A DNA stretch of 21,642 nt from contig JASDSW010000044.1 of assembly GCA_041441555.1 (NCBI GenBank), positions 1-21,642 on the forward strand. Direction: 5' to 3'. The stretch is from Pseudaeromonas sp041441555. GTDB lineage: Bacteria; Pseudomonadota; Gammaproteobacteria; Enterobacterales; Aeromonadaceae. Made by a program: the position numbers and the translations under genes. The notes under the pieces were generated by a model. It did not search any database, was not told where the DNA came from, and was given only the letters and a program-made list of their open reading frames with translations. Every line of letters starts with the position of its first letter. Positions within the stretch are counted from its first letter, which is position 1. Positions 7,657 through 15,028 of this stretch are shown here, one piece after another.

Positions 7657-8400
7657 TCACAGCTCCCCTATCCACGCTTGTAAACCATCCAGATGACGAT
7701 AGGCCGTCATATCGACCTGCAGCGGGGTGATGGAGACAAAACCAGCCTCGATGGCGGAAAAATCTGTGCCTTCACCCGCATCCTGAGTTGCCCCAGGCGG
7801 ACCAATCCAGTAGATGGGGCGCCCGCGGGGATCCTGCTCTACTATCACAGCTTCGGCGGGGTGACGACAACCCAGCCTGGTCACACGAATGCCTTTGATC
7901 TGGGCCAACGGCAAATCCGGAACATTCACATTCAGGATCTGATCGGCTGGCAACGGACGACGCATCAAGCCCTGGACCAAACGACAAGCGTAATGGGCAG
8001 CCGAAGCAAAGTGCTGGCTCCCCACCAAGGAGACCGCCATGGCGGGCAGGCCTAAATGGCGTCCCTCCGTGGCCGCAGCAACCGTCCCCGAGTAGATGAC
8101 ATCATCCCCGAGGTTGGCACCGTGATTGATCCCCGAAACCACCATATCCGGCAGCGGTTTGAGCAGCTCATTGACGGCCAGATGCACACAATCGGTGGGC
8201 GTCCCTTTGACGGCGATAAAACCATTGTGCGCCATCGACTCAACTCGCAACGGGTTCTCCAGCGTCAAGGAGTGGCTGGCCCCGCTATGATTGCGATCGG
8301 GAGCCACCACCACCACGTCGGCGAGCGCAGACAGCGCTTCACTCAGGACACGGATCCCGTCGGCATGCACCCCATCATCGTTACTGACCAGAATCTTCAT
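7657..8400 (-). CDS. surE: 5'/3'-nucleotidase (survival protein) SurE
   Basis: A 247-residue metal-dependent phosphatase acting on nucleoside 5'- and 3'-monophosphates, linked to stationary-phase survival. The metal ligands known in E. coli are all at matching positions: D8 and D9 in SNDDG, S39 in RNHSGAS, and N92 in SGINHGANLGDD. The start MKILVSNDDG is the family's usual N-terminus. It overlaps the 3' end of truD by 20 bases and stops 6 bases before the pcm TTG start, as expected for a tightly packed truD-surE-pcm operon. Confidence 0.98.
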   Translation of the reverse strand: MKILVSNDDGVHADGIRVLSEALSALADVVVVAPDRNHSGASHSLTLENPLRVESMAHNGFIAVKGTPTDCVHLAVNELLKPLPDMVVSGINHGANLGDDVIYSGTVAAATEGRHLGLPAMAVSLVGSQHFASAAHYACRLVQGLMRRPLPADQILNVNVPDLPLAQIKGIRVTRLGCRHPAEAVIVEQDPRGRPIYWIGPPGATQDAGEGTDFSAIEAGFVSITPLQVDMTAYRHLDGLQAWIGEL

Positions 8401-9424
8401 GGCTTTCTATGGGATCGATCAGGACCAATTCACGGATGACGCTGGTGGCATAGCAGCCAGCCGGTAGCCAGAAACTCAGCTGCAAACCATCGGGCAACCA
8501 GCTCCATTGCCACTCTTTAGGCTTGAGCAACAAAGGACGACGCTCCTGATTCATCCCCGCCCCTTCCAGCCCGCTCTTCCAGCTATCAAACGCCGCCAGT
8601 TTCTCGGTCTCGAATGCCAAGGCATCGGCCTGCGCCGCCTGGCGCCCACGGCCCCACAGCGGAGCACTCAGTTGCAGATCACCCGCAGCCAACCGCTGCC
8701 GCAGATCATCGCTCACCTCGGGCTCACTGAAGAAGGAGTGGGTTCCTGCCAGCATCAGACAATCCCCCGCCAGCAGGGTTTCAGACAACCCGGCGGCCAG
8801 TCGCTCGCTGACCAGATGGTTAAACAGGTAGCTGCGGGCGGCGGATAGGAACAACGAACGCTTGTCCCGATCCTTGATGCGCTTGCCTTGAAACATCGAC
8901 TCGGCAGCCTCCAGGTTGCTGCCGCCGCGGCCGAAGCGCTGATCACCAAAATAGTTGGGCACGCCTCGCTCGCCGATAGCGGCCAGACGCGCCTCCAGTT
9001 CCGGAGTCTGGGTCAGCTCTCGCAACAGGATGGTAAAGCTGTTCCCCTTCAGAGTACCGGTACGCAGCTTGCGCGAATGACGGCTACGTTTGAGGATCTG
9101 GATGGTTTCGCCTTCCACTGGACTCAGATCCGGTTCATCCTTACCCGGCACGTGGATGCCGAACCACTGTTCGGTCACGGCATGGCGATCTTTGAGACCA
9201 CCCCAGGTCACGGCACTGCGCTGGACACCCGCTGCCTTGGCCAGCAGACCAGCCACCCAGGCGGTGTTTTCACCCCGTTTGCGCACATAGACCAGAATGT
9301 GTTCGCCGGCACCATCCGGCTCGAAGCCCATATCCTCGATGACGACAAAATCTTCCGGTTGCTGTTTGAATCGGGCCGTTTGTTGCGGTTTTCCGTGCAG
9401 GTAACTCCACTCCGGCAGACTCAT
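8381..9424 (-). CDS. truD: tRNA pseudouridine(13) synthase TruD
   Basis: A 347-residue enzyme making pseudouridine at position 13 of tRNA-Glu. The catalytic aspartate lies in GGLKDRHAVTEQWF (D79, matching D80 in E. coli). Other family blocks are FKQQPEDFVV near the N-terminus and GVPNYFGDQRFGRGG in the middle, followed by the inserted TRUD domain. The ATG overlaps the ispF stop by 4 bases (ATGA at 9421-9424), and the 3' end overlaps surE. Both length and start agree with the family. Confidence 0.97.
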   Translation of the reverse strand: MSLPEWSYLHGKPQQTARFKQQPEDFVVIEDMGFEPDGAGEHILVYVRKRGENTAWVAGLLAKAAGVQRSAVTWGGLKDRHAVTEQWFGIHVPGKDEPDLSPVEGETIQILKRSRHSRKLRTGTLKGNSFTILLRELTQTPELEARLAAIGERGVPNYFGDQRFGRGGSNLEAAESMFQGKRIKDRDKRSLFLSAARSYLFNHLVSERLAAGLSETLLAGDCLMLAGTHSFFSEPEVSDDLRQRLAAGDLQLSAPLWGRGRQAAQADALAFETEKLAAFDSWKSGLEGAGMNQERRPLLLKPKEWQWSWLPDGLQLSFWLPAGCYATSVIRELVLIDPIESHEDSGQ

Positions 9425-9897
9425 GCTTTCACCACCAATACCACTGCTTCCACGGCGATTCCCTCTTTGCGTCCGGTAAACCCCAGTCGTTCGCTGGTGG
9501 TCGCCTTGACGTTCACTTGTTGAATGGCGGCTTGAAGGTCGGCGGCCATCACCGCCCGCATCGCCTCGATATGGGGTGCCATCTTTGGCGCCTGGGCAAT
9601 GATGGTCACGTCCAGATTACCCAGCCGATACCCCTCGGCTTGCACCTTGGCATAGACATCGCGCAGCAGGATCCGGCTGTCGATGCCTTTGAATTTCATG
9701 TCATTATCCGGGAAGTGGCGCCCGATATCACCGGCGGCAATGGCGCCGAGCAGCGCGTCGGAGACAGCGTGCAGCACCACATCGCCATCGGAGTGAGCCA
9801 ACAAGCCTTGCTCATACGGCACCTTTACCCCCCCCAGCGTGCAGGGCCCTTCACCGCCAAATTTGTGTACATCAAAGCCGTGGCCGATACGAATCAC
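9421..9897 (-). CDS. ispF: 2-C-methyl-D-erythritol 2,4-cyclodiphosphate synthase
   Basis: The fifth step of the MEP isoprenoid pathway: cyclisation of CDP-ME 2-phosphate with release of CMP. It has 158 residues from a GTG start at 9897. Metal ligands are visible as D9 and H11 (GHGFDVHKF) and H43 (DVVLHAVSDALLGA), and the C-terminal block is TTSERLGFTGRKEGIA. The GTG start overlaps the ispD stop as GTGA (9894-9897). An in-frame ATG at 10119 would place 74 unrelated residues inside ispD and is rejected. It is a separate gene from ispD, not the fused IspDF found in some proteobacteria. Confidence 0.97.
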   Translation of the reverse strand: MIRIGHGFDVHKFGGEGPCTLGGVKVPYEQGLLAHSDGDVVLHAVSDALLGAIAAGDIGRHFPDNDMKFKGIDSRILLRDVYAKVQAEGYRLGNLDVTIIAQAPKMAPHIEAMRAVMAADLQAAIQQVNVKATTSERLGFTGRKEGIAVEAVVLVVKA

Positions 9898-10577
9898 GCG
9901 CTCTCCTCCTGTTGAGTCAAAAACAGGGCCGCCAGCGCCAGATCCTCGGGGCGGGTCACCTTGATATTGTCGGCACGCCCTTCCACCATCTGGGGGTGCC
10001 AGCCGGCCAACTCCATGGCGGAGGCTTCGTCGGTGATCGGCAAGCCTTGGCTCAGCCCTTGCTCTATGGCAGCACGCAGCAGCGCCGTGCGGAAAAATTG
10101 CGGCGTCAGCGCATGCCACAGTTGCTCCCGATCCACCGTCTTTTGAATGAAACCGGCCGCATCGCTGCGCTTCATGGTATCGCGAACCCGACTGCCGAGA
10201 ATGGCACCATCGCCCGCCAGACCAAGATGGATCAGCCGATCAATATCCTGATGGGTGATGCAGGGGCGCGCCGCATCATGCACCAGCACCCACTCGCTCT
10301 CCACCAGCTGCAAGCCGTTGAGTACCGAGTCGGCGCGTTCGCGGCCACCAATGGTGGTCAGCAGACGGGGATGGCTGGCCACCGGCAAGGTCGGGAAAAA
10401 ATCATCATCCGAGGCTATGGGCACCACCACGCGCTCGATGCGAGGGTGAGCCAGCAGACGTTCCAGCGTATGTTCGATCAGAAACTTGCCCGCGAGCGGC
10501 AAATACTGTTTGGGGCAACTGGCCCCCATCCGACTGCCAACACCAGCCGCGGGAACCACAACGGTAAAGGTCAGCAT
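9894..10577 (-). CDS. ispD: 2-C-methyl-D-erythritol 4-phosphate cytidylyltransferase
   Basis: The third step of the MEP pathway: CTP plus MEP gives CDP-ME. It has 227 residues from ATG 10577. The nucleotide-binding N-terminus is VVPAAGVGSRMGASCPKQY, with R16 and K23 matching catalytic R20/K27 of E. coli. Further blocks are VHDAARP, the GGRERADSVLNGL stretch, RDTMKR, and the C-terminal NIKVTRPEDLALA. Two starts are possible: the ATG at 10577, two bases after the ftsB stop, or a TTG at 10583 that overlaps ftsB and adds two residues. I prefer the ATG. It overlaps ispF by 4 bases. Confidence 0.97.
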   Translation of the reverse strand: MLTFTVVVPAAGVGSRMGASCPKQYLPLAGKFLIEHTLERLLAHPRIERVVVPIASDDDFFPTLPVASHPRLLTTIGGRERADSVLNGLQLVESEWVLVHDAARPCITHQDIDRLIHLGLAGDGAILGSRVRDTMKRSDAAGFIQKTVDREQLWHALTPQFFRTALLRAAIEQGLSQGLPITDEASAMELAGWHPQMVEGRADNIKVTRPEDLALAALFLTQQEESA

Positions 10578-10579
10578 CG

Positions 10580-10897
10580 TCAATCACTCTTCGGCAGGGA
10601 ACTGGGCAGGTTGTTCGCCTTCCCCTCTTTGGGCAGGATGCGATAAAAAGTCTCTTCTGGTTTGATAAAACCGAGATCGTTACGCGACAGCTCCTCGATG
10701 GCCTCCAGACCGCTCTTGAGATCATCGATCTCCTTGTAGAGCATCTCGTTGCGCTCCTTGAGCTGCTGATTGTCGGCTTGCTGGCGCAACACGTTGTCGG
10801 AGGTCTGGCGATACTCCACCAAGCCATTCTTGCCAAACCAGAGTTGCTGTTGCAGTACGCCCAACACCAGCATCAATACAAGGGTAAATAGTCGCAT
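10580..10897 (-). CDS. ftsB: Cell division protein FtsB
   Basis: A bitopic inner-membrane component of the FtsQLB complex that controls septal peptidoglycan synthesis. It has 105 residues (103 in E. coli): a short cytoplasmic N-terminus, a single TM at about 3-20 leading to the conserved LWFGKNG (19-25), a coiled coil at about 28-70, and the conserved PEETFYRIL near 80-88. The start at 10897 is fixed by a strong GGGAGG six bases upstream. An in-frame ATG at 10987 would add a non-homologous stretch running through the eno terminator. It is the first gene of the ftsB-ispD-ispF operon. Confidence 0.96.
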   Translation of the reverse strand: MRLFTLVLMLVLGVLQQQLWFGKNGLVEYRQTSDNVLRQQADNQQLKERNEMLYKEIDDLKSGLEAIEELSRNDLGFIKPEETFYRILPKEGKANNLPSSLPKSD

Positions 10898-10934
10898 CGG
10901 TGATCCTCCCGGCCGCATAGTTTCCCATATTACG

Positions 10935-10970
10935 GCGCAAAAGAAAGCCCCGCCGTTTGGCGGGGCTTTC
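10935..10970 (-). terminator. Rho-independent terminator of eno
   Basis: A perfect 12-bp stem (GAAAGCCCCGCC / GGCGGGGCTTTC) with loop GTTT on the plus strand. On the minus strand it is followed by TTTTG after the closing TTTC. It lies 25 bases after the eno stop and ends 37 bases before the ftsB start, separating highly expressed eno from the ftsB operon. Confidence 0.9.
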
Positions 10971-10995
10971 ATAGGCGAGTTAAGCAACCAGCGGA

Positions 10996-12297
10996 TTAGG
11001 CTTGGTTCTTAACTTCTTTCAGACCGCGGAAAGGAGCCTTGGCACCCAGGGCTTCTTCGATACGGATCAGTTGGTTGTACTTGGCAACACGGTCAGAACG
11101 GCTCATGGAACCGGTCTTGATCTGGCCAGCAGCGGTACCAACAGCCAAGTCGGCGATAGTAGCGTCTTCGGTTTCACCAGAACGGTGGGAGATAACGGCG
11201 GTGTAACCGGCATCCTTGGCCATCTTGATGGCGTTCAGAGTCTCGGTCAGAGAACCGATCTGGTTGAACTTGATCAGGATGGAGTTGGCGATGCCGTTGT
11301 CGATACCACGCTTCAGGATCTTGGTGTTGGTTACGAACAGGTCGTCACCAACGATCTGGATCTTGCTGCCCAGCTTCTTGGTTTGGTAGGCGAAACCTTC
11401 CCAGTCGGATTCGTCCAGACCGTCTTCGATAGAAACGATCGGGAACTTGTTGGTCAGCTCTTCCAGGAAGTCAGAGAAACCGTTAGAGGTGAAGACACGG
11501 CCTTCGCCCTTCAGGTTGTATTCCTTCTTCTCAGCGTCGTAGAACTCGGAAGCAGCACAATCCATAGCCAGAGTCACGTCCTTACCCAGAACGTAGCCAG
11601 CAGCAGCAACGGCTTCAGCGATAACTTCCAGAGCTTCAGCGTTGGACTTCAGGTTCGGAGCGAAACCGCCTTCGTCACCAACGGCAGTGTTGTAGCCCTT
11701 GGACTTCAGAACCTTGGCCAGGTTGTGGAACACTTCAGCGCCCATGCGGACGGCTTCTTTCAGAGTCTTGGCGCCAACTGGCTGGATCATGAACTCTTGG
11801 ATGTCGACGTTGTTGTCGGCGTGCTCACCACCGTTGATGATGTTCATCATCGGCAGCGGCATGGAGTAAACACCGGCAGTGCCGTTCAGTTCGGCAATCC
11901 AGGCGTACAGCGGCATGCCCTTGGAAGCGGCAGCAGCCTTAGCATTGGCCAGAGAAACAGCCAGGATGGCGTTGGCGCCAAAGTTGGATTTGTTTTCAGT
12001 ACCGTCCAGATTGATCATGATTTGGTCTACGGTAGCTTGGTCAGCAGCATCTTTGCCAACCAGAGCGGCAGCGATCGGGCCGTTAACGGCACCAACAGCC
12101 TTCAGAACGCCCTTGCCCAGGAAACGAGACTTATCACCGTCACGCAGTTCCAGTGCTTCGCGGGAACCGGTAGAGGCACCAGACGGAGCAGCAGCCATAC
12201 CAACGAAACCACCTTCCAGGTGCACTTCGGCTTCTACAGTCGGGTTGCCACGTGAGTCAATGATTTCACGAGCCAGTACTTTAACGATCTTAGCCAT
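10996..12297 (-). CDS. eno: Enolase
   Basis: Glycolytic conversion of 2-phosphoglycerate to phosphoenolpyruvate. In E. coli it is also a structural part of the RNA degradosome. It has 433 residues. Key residues are E168 and E209 (GDEGGFAPN), the Mg ligands D246, E291 (SIEDGLDE) and D318, catalytic K343 (LIKFNQIGSL), H371 (SHRSGETED) and K394. The start follows GAGGATCGATACA. Codon use is visibly biased to a few preferred codons (GGT, CTG, AAC, GAA/GAC), unlike the neighbours, which suits a very abundant protein. It lies downstream of pyrG with a terminator between, so it probably relies mainly on its own promoter(s). Confidence 0.99.
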   Translation of the reverse strand: MAKIVKVLAREIIDSRGNPTVEAEVHLEGGFVGMAAAPSGASTGSREALELRDGDKSRFLGKGVLKAVGAVNGPIAAALVGKDAADQATVDQIMINLDGTENKSNFGANAILAVSLANAKAAAASKGMPLYAWIAELNGTAGVYSMPLPMMNIINGGEHADNNVDIQEFMIQPVGAKTLKEAVRMGAEVFHNLAKVLKSKGYNTAVGDEGGFAPNLKSNAEALEVIAEAVAAAGYVLGKDVTLAMDCAASEFYDAEKKEYNLKGEGRVFTSNGFSDFLEELTNKFPIVSIEDGLDESDWEGFAYQTKKLGSKIQIVGDDLFVTNTKILKRGIDNGIANSILIKFNQIGSLTETLNAIKMAKDAGYTAVISHRSGETEDATIADLAVGTAAGQIKTGSMSRSDRVAKYNQLIRIEEALGAKAPFRGLKEVKNQA

Positions 12298-12341
12298 TGT
12301 ATCGATCCTCGATGTTTGAAATAAAACAACACTAAAGTTGC

Positions 12342-12377
12342 AAAAAAATGCGGTGGCGGAACTATGCCCACAACCGC
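12342..12377 (-). terminator. Intrinsic terminator between pyrG and eno
   Basis: On the minus strand GCGGTTGTGG pairs with CCGCCACCGC (10 bp with one mismatch and one G-U), with an 8-base loop, followed by ATTTTTTT. It starts 13 bases after the pyrG stop. It should end most pyrG transcripts and uncouple pyrG from eno. Some readthrough is possible because of the internal mismatch. Confidence 0.78.
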
Positions 12378-12390
12378 GGATTTTGTCGAC

Positions 12391-14028
12391 TTAATTTAGG
12401 TGACGCTTCTGGTATTCACCAGCCGCCCGGATAAAGCCTTCGAACAAGGGGTGACCATCCCGCGGGGTCGAGGTGAATTCCGGGTGGAACTGCACCGCCA
12501 CAAACCAGGGGTGATCCGGGATCTCGATGATTTCCACCAGCTTCTTGTCGGCGGAGAGACCGGTCACCTTGAGGCCAGCCGCTTCGACCTTCGGCAGCAG
12601 GGTGTTATTCACTTCGTAGCGGTGGCGATGACGCTCATAGATGCTCTCGTTGCCATACATGGCACGGACCTTGGAGCCTTCGGCCAGATGGCAGAGCTGG
12701 GAGCCCAGGCGCATGGTGCCGCCGAGATCAGAGCCTTCGGTGCGTTGCTCGACCTTGCCCTCGTCGTTGATCCATTCGGTGATGAGACCGACGATCGGAC
12801 AAGGGGTGTTCTTGCTGAACTCGCTGGAGTGGGCGCCTTCCAGGCCGGCCACGTTGCGGGCAAACTCGATCATCGCCACCTGCATGCCCAGGCAGATGCC
12901 CAGGTAGGGGATCTTGTTCTCGCGGGCATATTGTGCCGCCAGGATCTTGCCCTCCACACCGCGCTCGCCGAATCCACCAGGAACCAAGATGGCATCCAGA
13001 CCTTCCAGGATCTCGGTCCCCTTGGTCTCGACATCCTGGGAGTCGATGTATTTGATGTTGATGCTCAGGTGGTTCTTCAGACCACCGTGCTTCAACGCCT
13101 CGTTGACCGACTTGTAGGCATCCGGCAGCGAGACATACTTACCCACCATACCGATGGTGACCTCACCATTGGCATTGGCCTGTTGATAGATGACCTTCTC
13201 CCACTCGGAGAGATCGGCTTCCGGGCAGCTCAGGCCAAAACGGTCGACCACGAATTGATCCAGACCTTGCGCCTTCAACATGGCCGGGATCTTGTAGATG
13301 GTATCCACATCCTTCAGCGAGACCACGGCCCGCTCCGGCACGTTACAGAACAGCGCGATCTTGGCGCGTTCATTGGCCGGGATGGTGCGGTCGGAGCGGC
13401 AGATCAGAATATCCGGCTGGATACCGATGGAGAGCAGCTCCTTGACGGAGTGTTGAGTCGGCTTGGTTTTGACTTCACCGGCCGCCGCCAGATAGGGCAC
13501 CAGCGTCAGGTGCATGAACAGGGCGTTGTTGCGGCCGATATCCACCGCCAGCTGACGGATCGCTTCGAGGAACGGCAGGGATTCGATATCACCGACGGTG
13601 CCACCCACTTCGACGATGGCCACCTGTTGCCCTTCGGCGCCGGCAATCACCCGCTCCTTGATGGCGTTGGTGATATGCGGAATGACCTGGATGGTCGCCC
13701 CCAGATAGTCACCCCGACGCTCCTTGCGCAGGACGTCGGCGTAGACGCGGCCGGTGGTGAAGTTGTTGCGGCGGCTCATCTTGGTGCGGATGAAACGCTC
13801 GTAGTGGCCTAGGTCCAGATCGGTTTCGGCACCGTCTTCGGTCACGAAGACTTCACCGTGCTGGATCGGACTCATGGTACCAGGGTCTACGTTGATGTAG
13901 GGATCCAGCTTCATGATGGTGACCTTGAGGCCACGGGCTTCCAGAATAGCGGCCAATGAGGCTGCTGCGATGCCCTTGCCCAAGGATGAAACCACCCCGC
14001 CTGTCACGAAAATATATTTAGTCGTCAT
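12391..14028 (-). CDS. pyrG: CTP synthase
   Basis: ATP- and glutamine-dependent amination of UTP to CTP, the last step of pyrimidine nucleotide synthesis. It has 545 residues, as in E. coli. The synthetase domain is at about 1-266, with the P-loop-like GGVVSSLGKGI (10-20), Mg site D70 and E140 (AIVEVGGTVGD). The class I glutamine amidotransferase domain is at about 290-540, with triad C379 (LGICLGMQ), H515 and E517 (QFHPEF). The product also inhibits the enzyme in this family. A clear promoter lies upstream (14095-14123). Flanked by mazG and eno, as in enterics. Confidence 0.99.
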   Translation of the reverse strand: MTTKYIFVTGGVVSSLGKGIAAASLAAILEARGLKVTIMKLDPYINVDPGTMSPIQHGEVFVTEDGAETDLDLGHYERFIRTKMSRRNNFTTGRVYADVLRKERRGDYLGATIQVIPHITNAIKERVIAGAEGQQVAIVEVGGTVGDIESLPFLEAIRQLAVDIGRNNALFMHLTLVPYLAAAGEVKTKPTQHSVKELLSIGIQPDILICRSDRTIPANERAKIALFCNVPERAVVSLKDVDTIYKIPAMLKAQGLDQFVVDRFGLSCPEADLSEWEKVIYQQANANGEVTIGMVGKYVSLPDAYKSVNEALKHGGLKNHLSINIKYIDSQDVETKGTEILEGLDAILVPGGFGERGVEGKILAAQYARENKIPYLGICLGMQVAMIEFARNVAGLEGAHSSEFSKNTPCPIVGLITEWINDEGKVEQRTEGSDLGGTMRLGSQLCHLAEGSKVRAMYGNESIYERHRHRYEVNNTLLPKVEAAGLKVTGLSADKKLVEIIEIPDHPWFVAVQFHPEFTSTPRDGHPLFEGFIRAAGEYQKRHLN

Positions 14029-14094
14029 GCTGAACCTGAAGATGTTTTAGGAATTACACGGGTGCGTGTCGGAGGTGTATCAAGACGGGGTCAT

Positions 14095-14123
14095 AGTATA
14101 GCAAAGGCACCACTCCCTAACAA
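14095..14123 (-). promoter_or_regulatory. Sigma-70 promoter of pyrG
   Basis: On the minus strand there is a -35 TTGTTA (14123-14118), a 17-base spacer, and a -10 TATACT (14100-14095). The next bases are ATGACCCCG, placing the predicted start in or beside the C-run at 14090-14087. The 5' leader would be about 60 bases and contains a small ACACG/CGTGT hairpin. Found by eye; no start site has been measured. Confidence 0.72.
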
Positions 14124-14169
14124 CGCACAAAAATTTAGCAATCATCCCGTGTCGAGGATTTGCGTTACA

Positions 14170-14976
14170 TCAACTTTGTTCTGATTGTTTGACCCTTTGC
14201 CATGCCGCCTCCATCTCATCGAGTGTGACATCGCGCAAACTTCGACCAGTCGCCTGAATAATCGCCTCTACGCCGCGAAAACGTCGCTCAAACTTGGCGT
14301 TGGCCTGGCGCAGTACCTGCTCGGGATCCTTCTTCAGATGGCGCACCAGATTGACGGTGGCAAACAGCAGATCCCCCAACTCGTCGGCGACCTTGGCCTC
14401 GTCCCGCTCCACCTGGAGAACTTCGTGCATCACCTCGTCGATTTCTTCATGGACCTTGGCCACCACGGGCGCCAAGGCATCCCAATCAAAACCGACGGCG
14501 GCACAACGCTTCTGCATCTTATGGGCGCGATTGAGCGCCGGTAGGGCCAGAGGGATGTCATCGAGCACGCTGGTGGCGGACGCATCCTTCTGCTGCCGCT
14601 CCTTGGCCTTCTCCGCTTCCCAGTTGGCATTCACCGCTTGGCTATCGGCAAACTGCGCATCGGCAAAGACATGGGGATGACGGCGCACCAGCTTCTCGCT
14701 GACGGTGTCGATCACCTCGGCGAAACCAAACAGCCCCTGTTCGCTGGCCATCTGGCAGTAGAAGATCACCTGGAACAACAGATCCCCCAGCTCACCCTTG
14801 AGCGCCTCCAGATCGTGACGCTCGATGCTGTCGGCCACCTCATAGGCCTCCTCCAGGGTGTAGGGCACTATGCTGGCAAAGGTCTGCTTCTTGTCCCAGG
14901 GGCATCCGGCATCCGGATCGCGCAGGCGCGCCATGATGGCCAGCAGATCATCGAGCTGGTAACGGGATTGAGTCAT
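14170..14976 (-). CDS. mazG: Nucleoside triphosphate pyrophosphohydrolase MazG
   Basis: Hydrolyses (d)NTPs to NMPs and pyrophosphate. In E. coli it is tied to lowering ppGpp under starvation. It has 268 residues from ATG 14976 and two MazG domains: the first with EEAYEV (42-47) and GELGDLLFQV (61-70), the second with EEIDEV and DELGDLLFATVNL near 175-205. The N-terminal RLRDPDAGCPWDKKQTF is the family hallmark. ATG 14988 adds four residues and is an alternative; GGAC before 14976 favours the shorter form. It lies directly after the relA terminator, and no mazEF toxin-antitoxin genes lie between relA and mazG, unlike E. coli. Confidence 0.95.
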   Translation of the reverse strand: MTQSRYQLDDLLAIMARLRDPDAGCPWDKKQTFASIVPYTLEEAYEVADSIERHDLEALKGELGDLLFQVIFYCQMASEQGLFGFAEVIDTVSEKLVRRHPHVFADAQFADSQAVNANWEAEKAKERQQKDASATSVLDDIPLALPALNRAHKMQKRCAAVGFDWDALAPVVAKVHEEIDEVMHEVLQVERDEAKVADELGDLLFATVNLVRHLKKDPEQVLRQANAKFERRFRGVEAIIQATGRSLRDVTLDEMEAAWQRVKQSEQS

Positions 14977-14990
14977 GGTGAGGTCCATTG

Positions 14991-15010
14991 AAATAAGGGG
15001 CCGAAGCCCC
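14991..15010 (-). terminator. UUCG-loop terminator between relA and mazG
   Basis: On the minus strand GGGGC, loop TTCG, GCCCC, followed by TTATTT: a short, very stable tetraloop hairpin 18 bases after the relA stop. The mazG start lies only 3-15 bases beyond it, so mazG translation needs readthrough RNA or an almost leaderless transcript. The upstream bases 15029-15023 (AAGCCCC) can pair with the first arm (GGGGCTT, 15010-15004) as an alternative fold. Confidence 0.75.
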
Positions 15011-15028
15011 GTTAATTTAGTAGGGGCT

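Noticed and set aside
9898..10119. Upstream in-frame start giving ispF 74 extra residues, or an IspD-IspF fusion
   Set aside because: The extra part is ispD read out of frame. ispD has its own stop (TGA 9896-9894), and the GTG at 9897 yields the usual IspF length.
10927..10932. TAATAT as a -10 box for ftsB
   Set aside because: No -35 at 16-18 bases; that spacing falls in the eno terminator stem.
12400..13812. 470-codon plus-strand frame opposite pyrG, and a 417-codon frame opposite eno (11002-12255)
   Set aside because: Shadows of highly conserved genes on the minus strand. There is no ribosome binding site or family motif, and the composition is typical of antisense frames.
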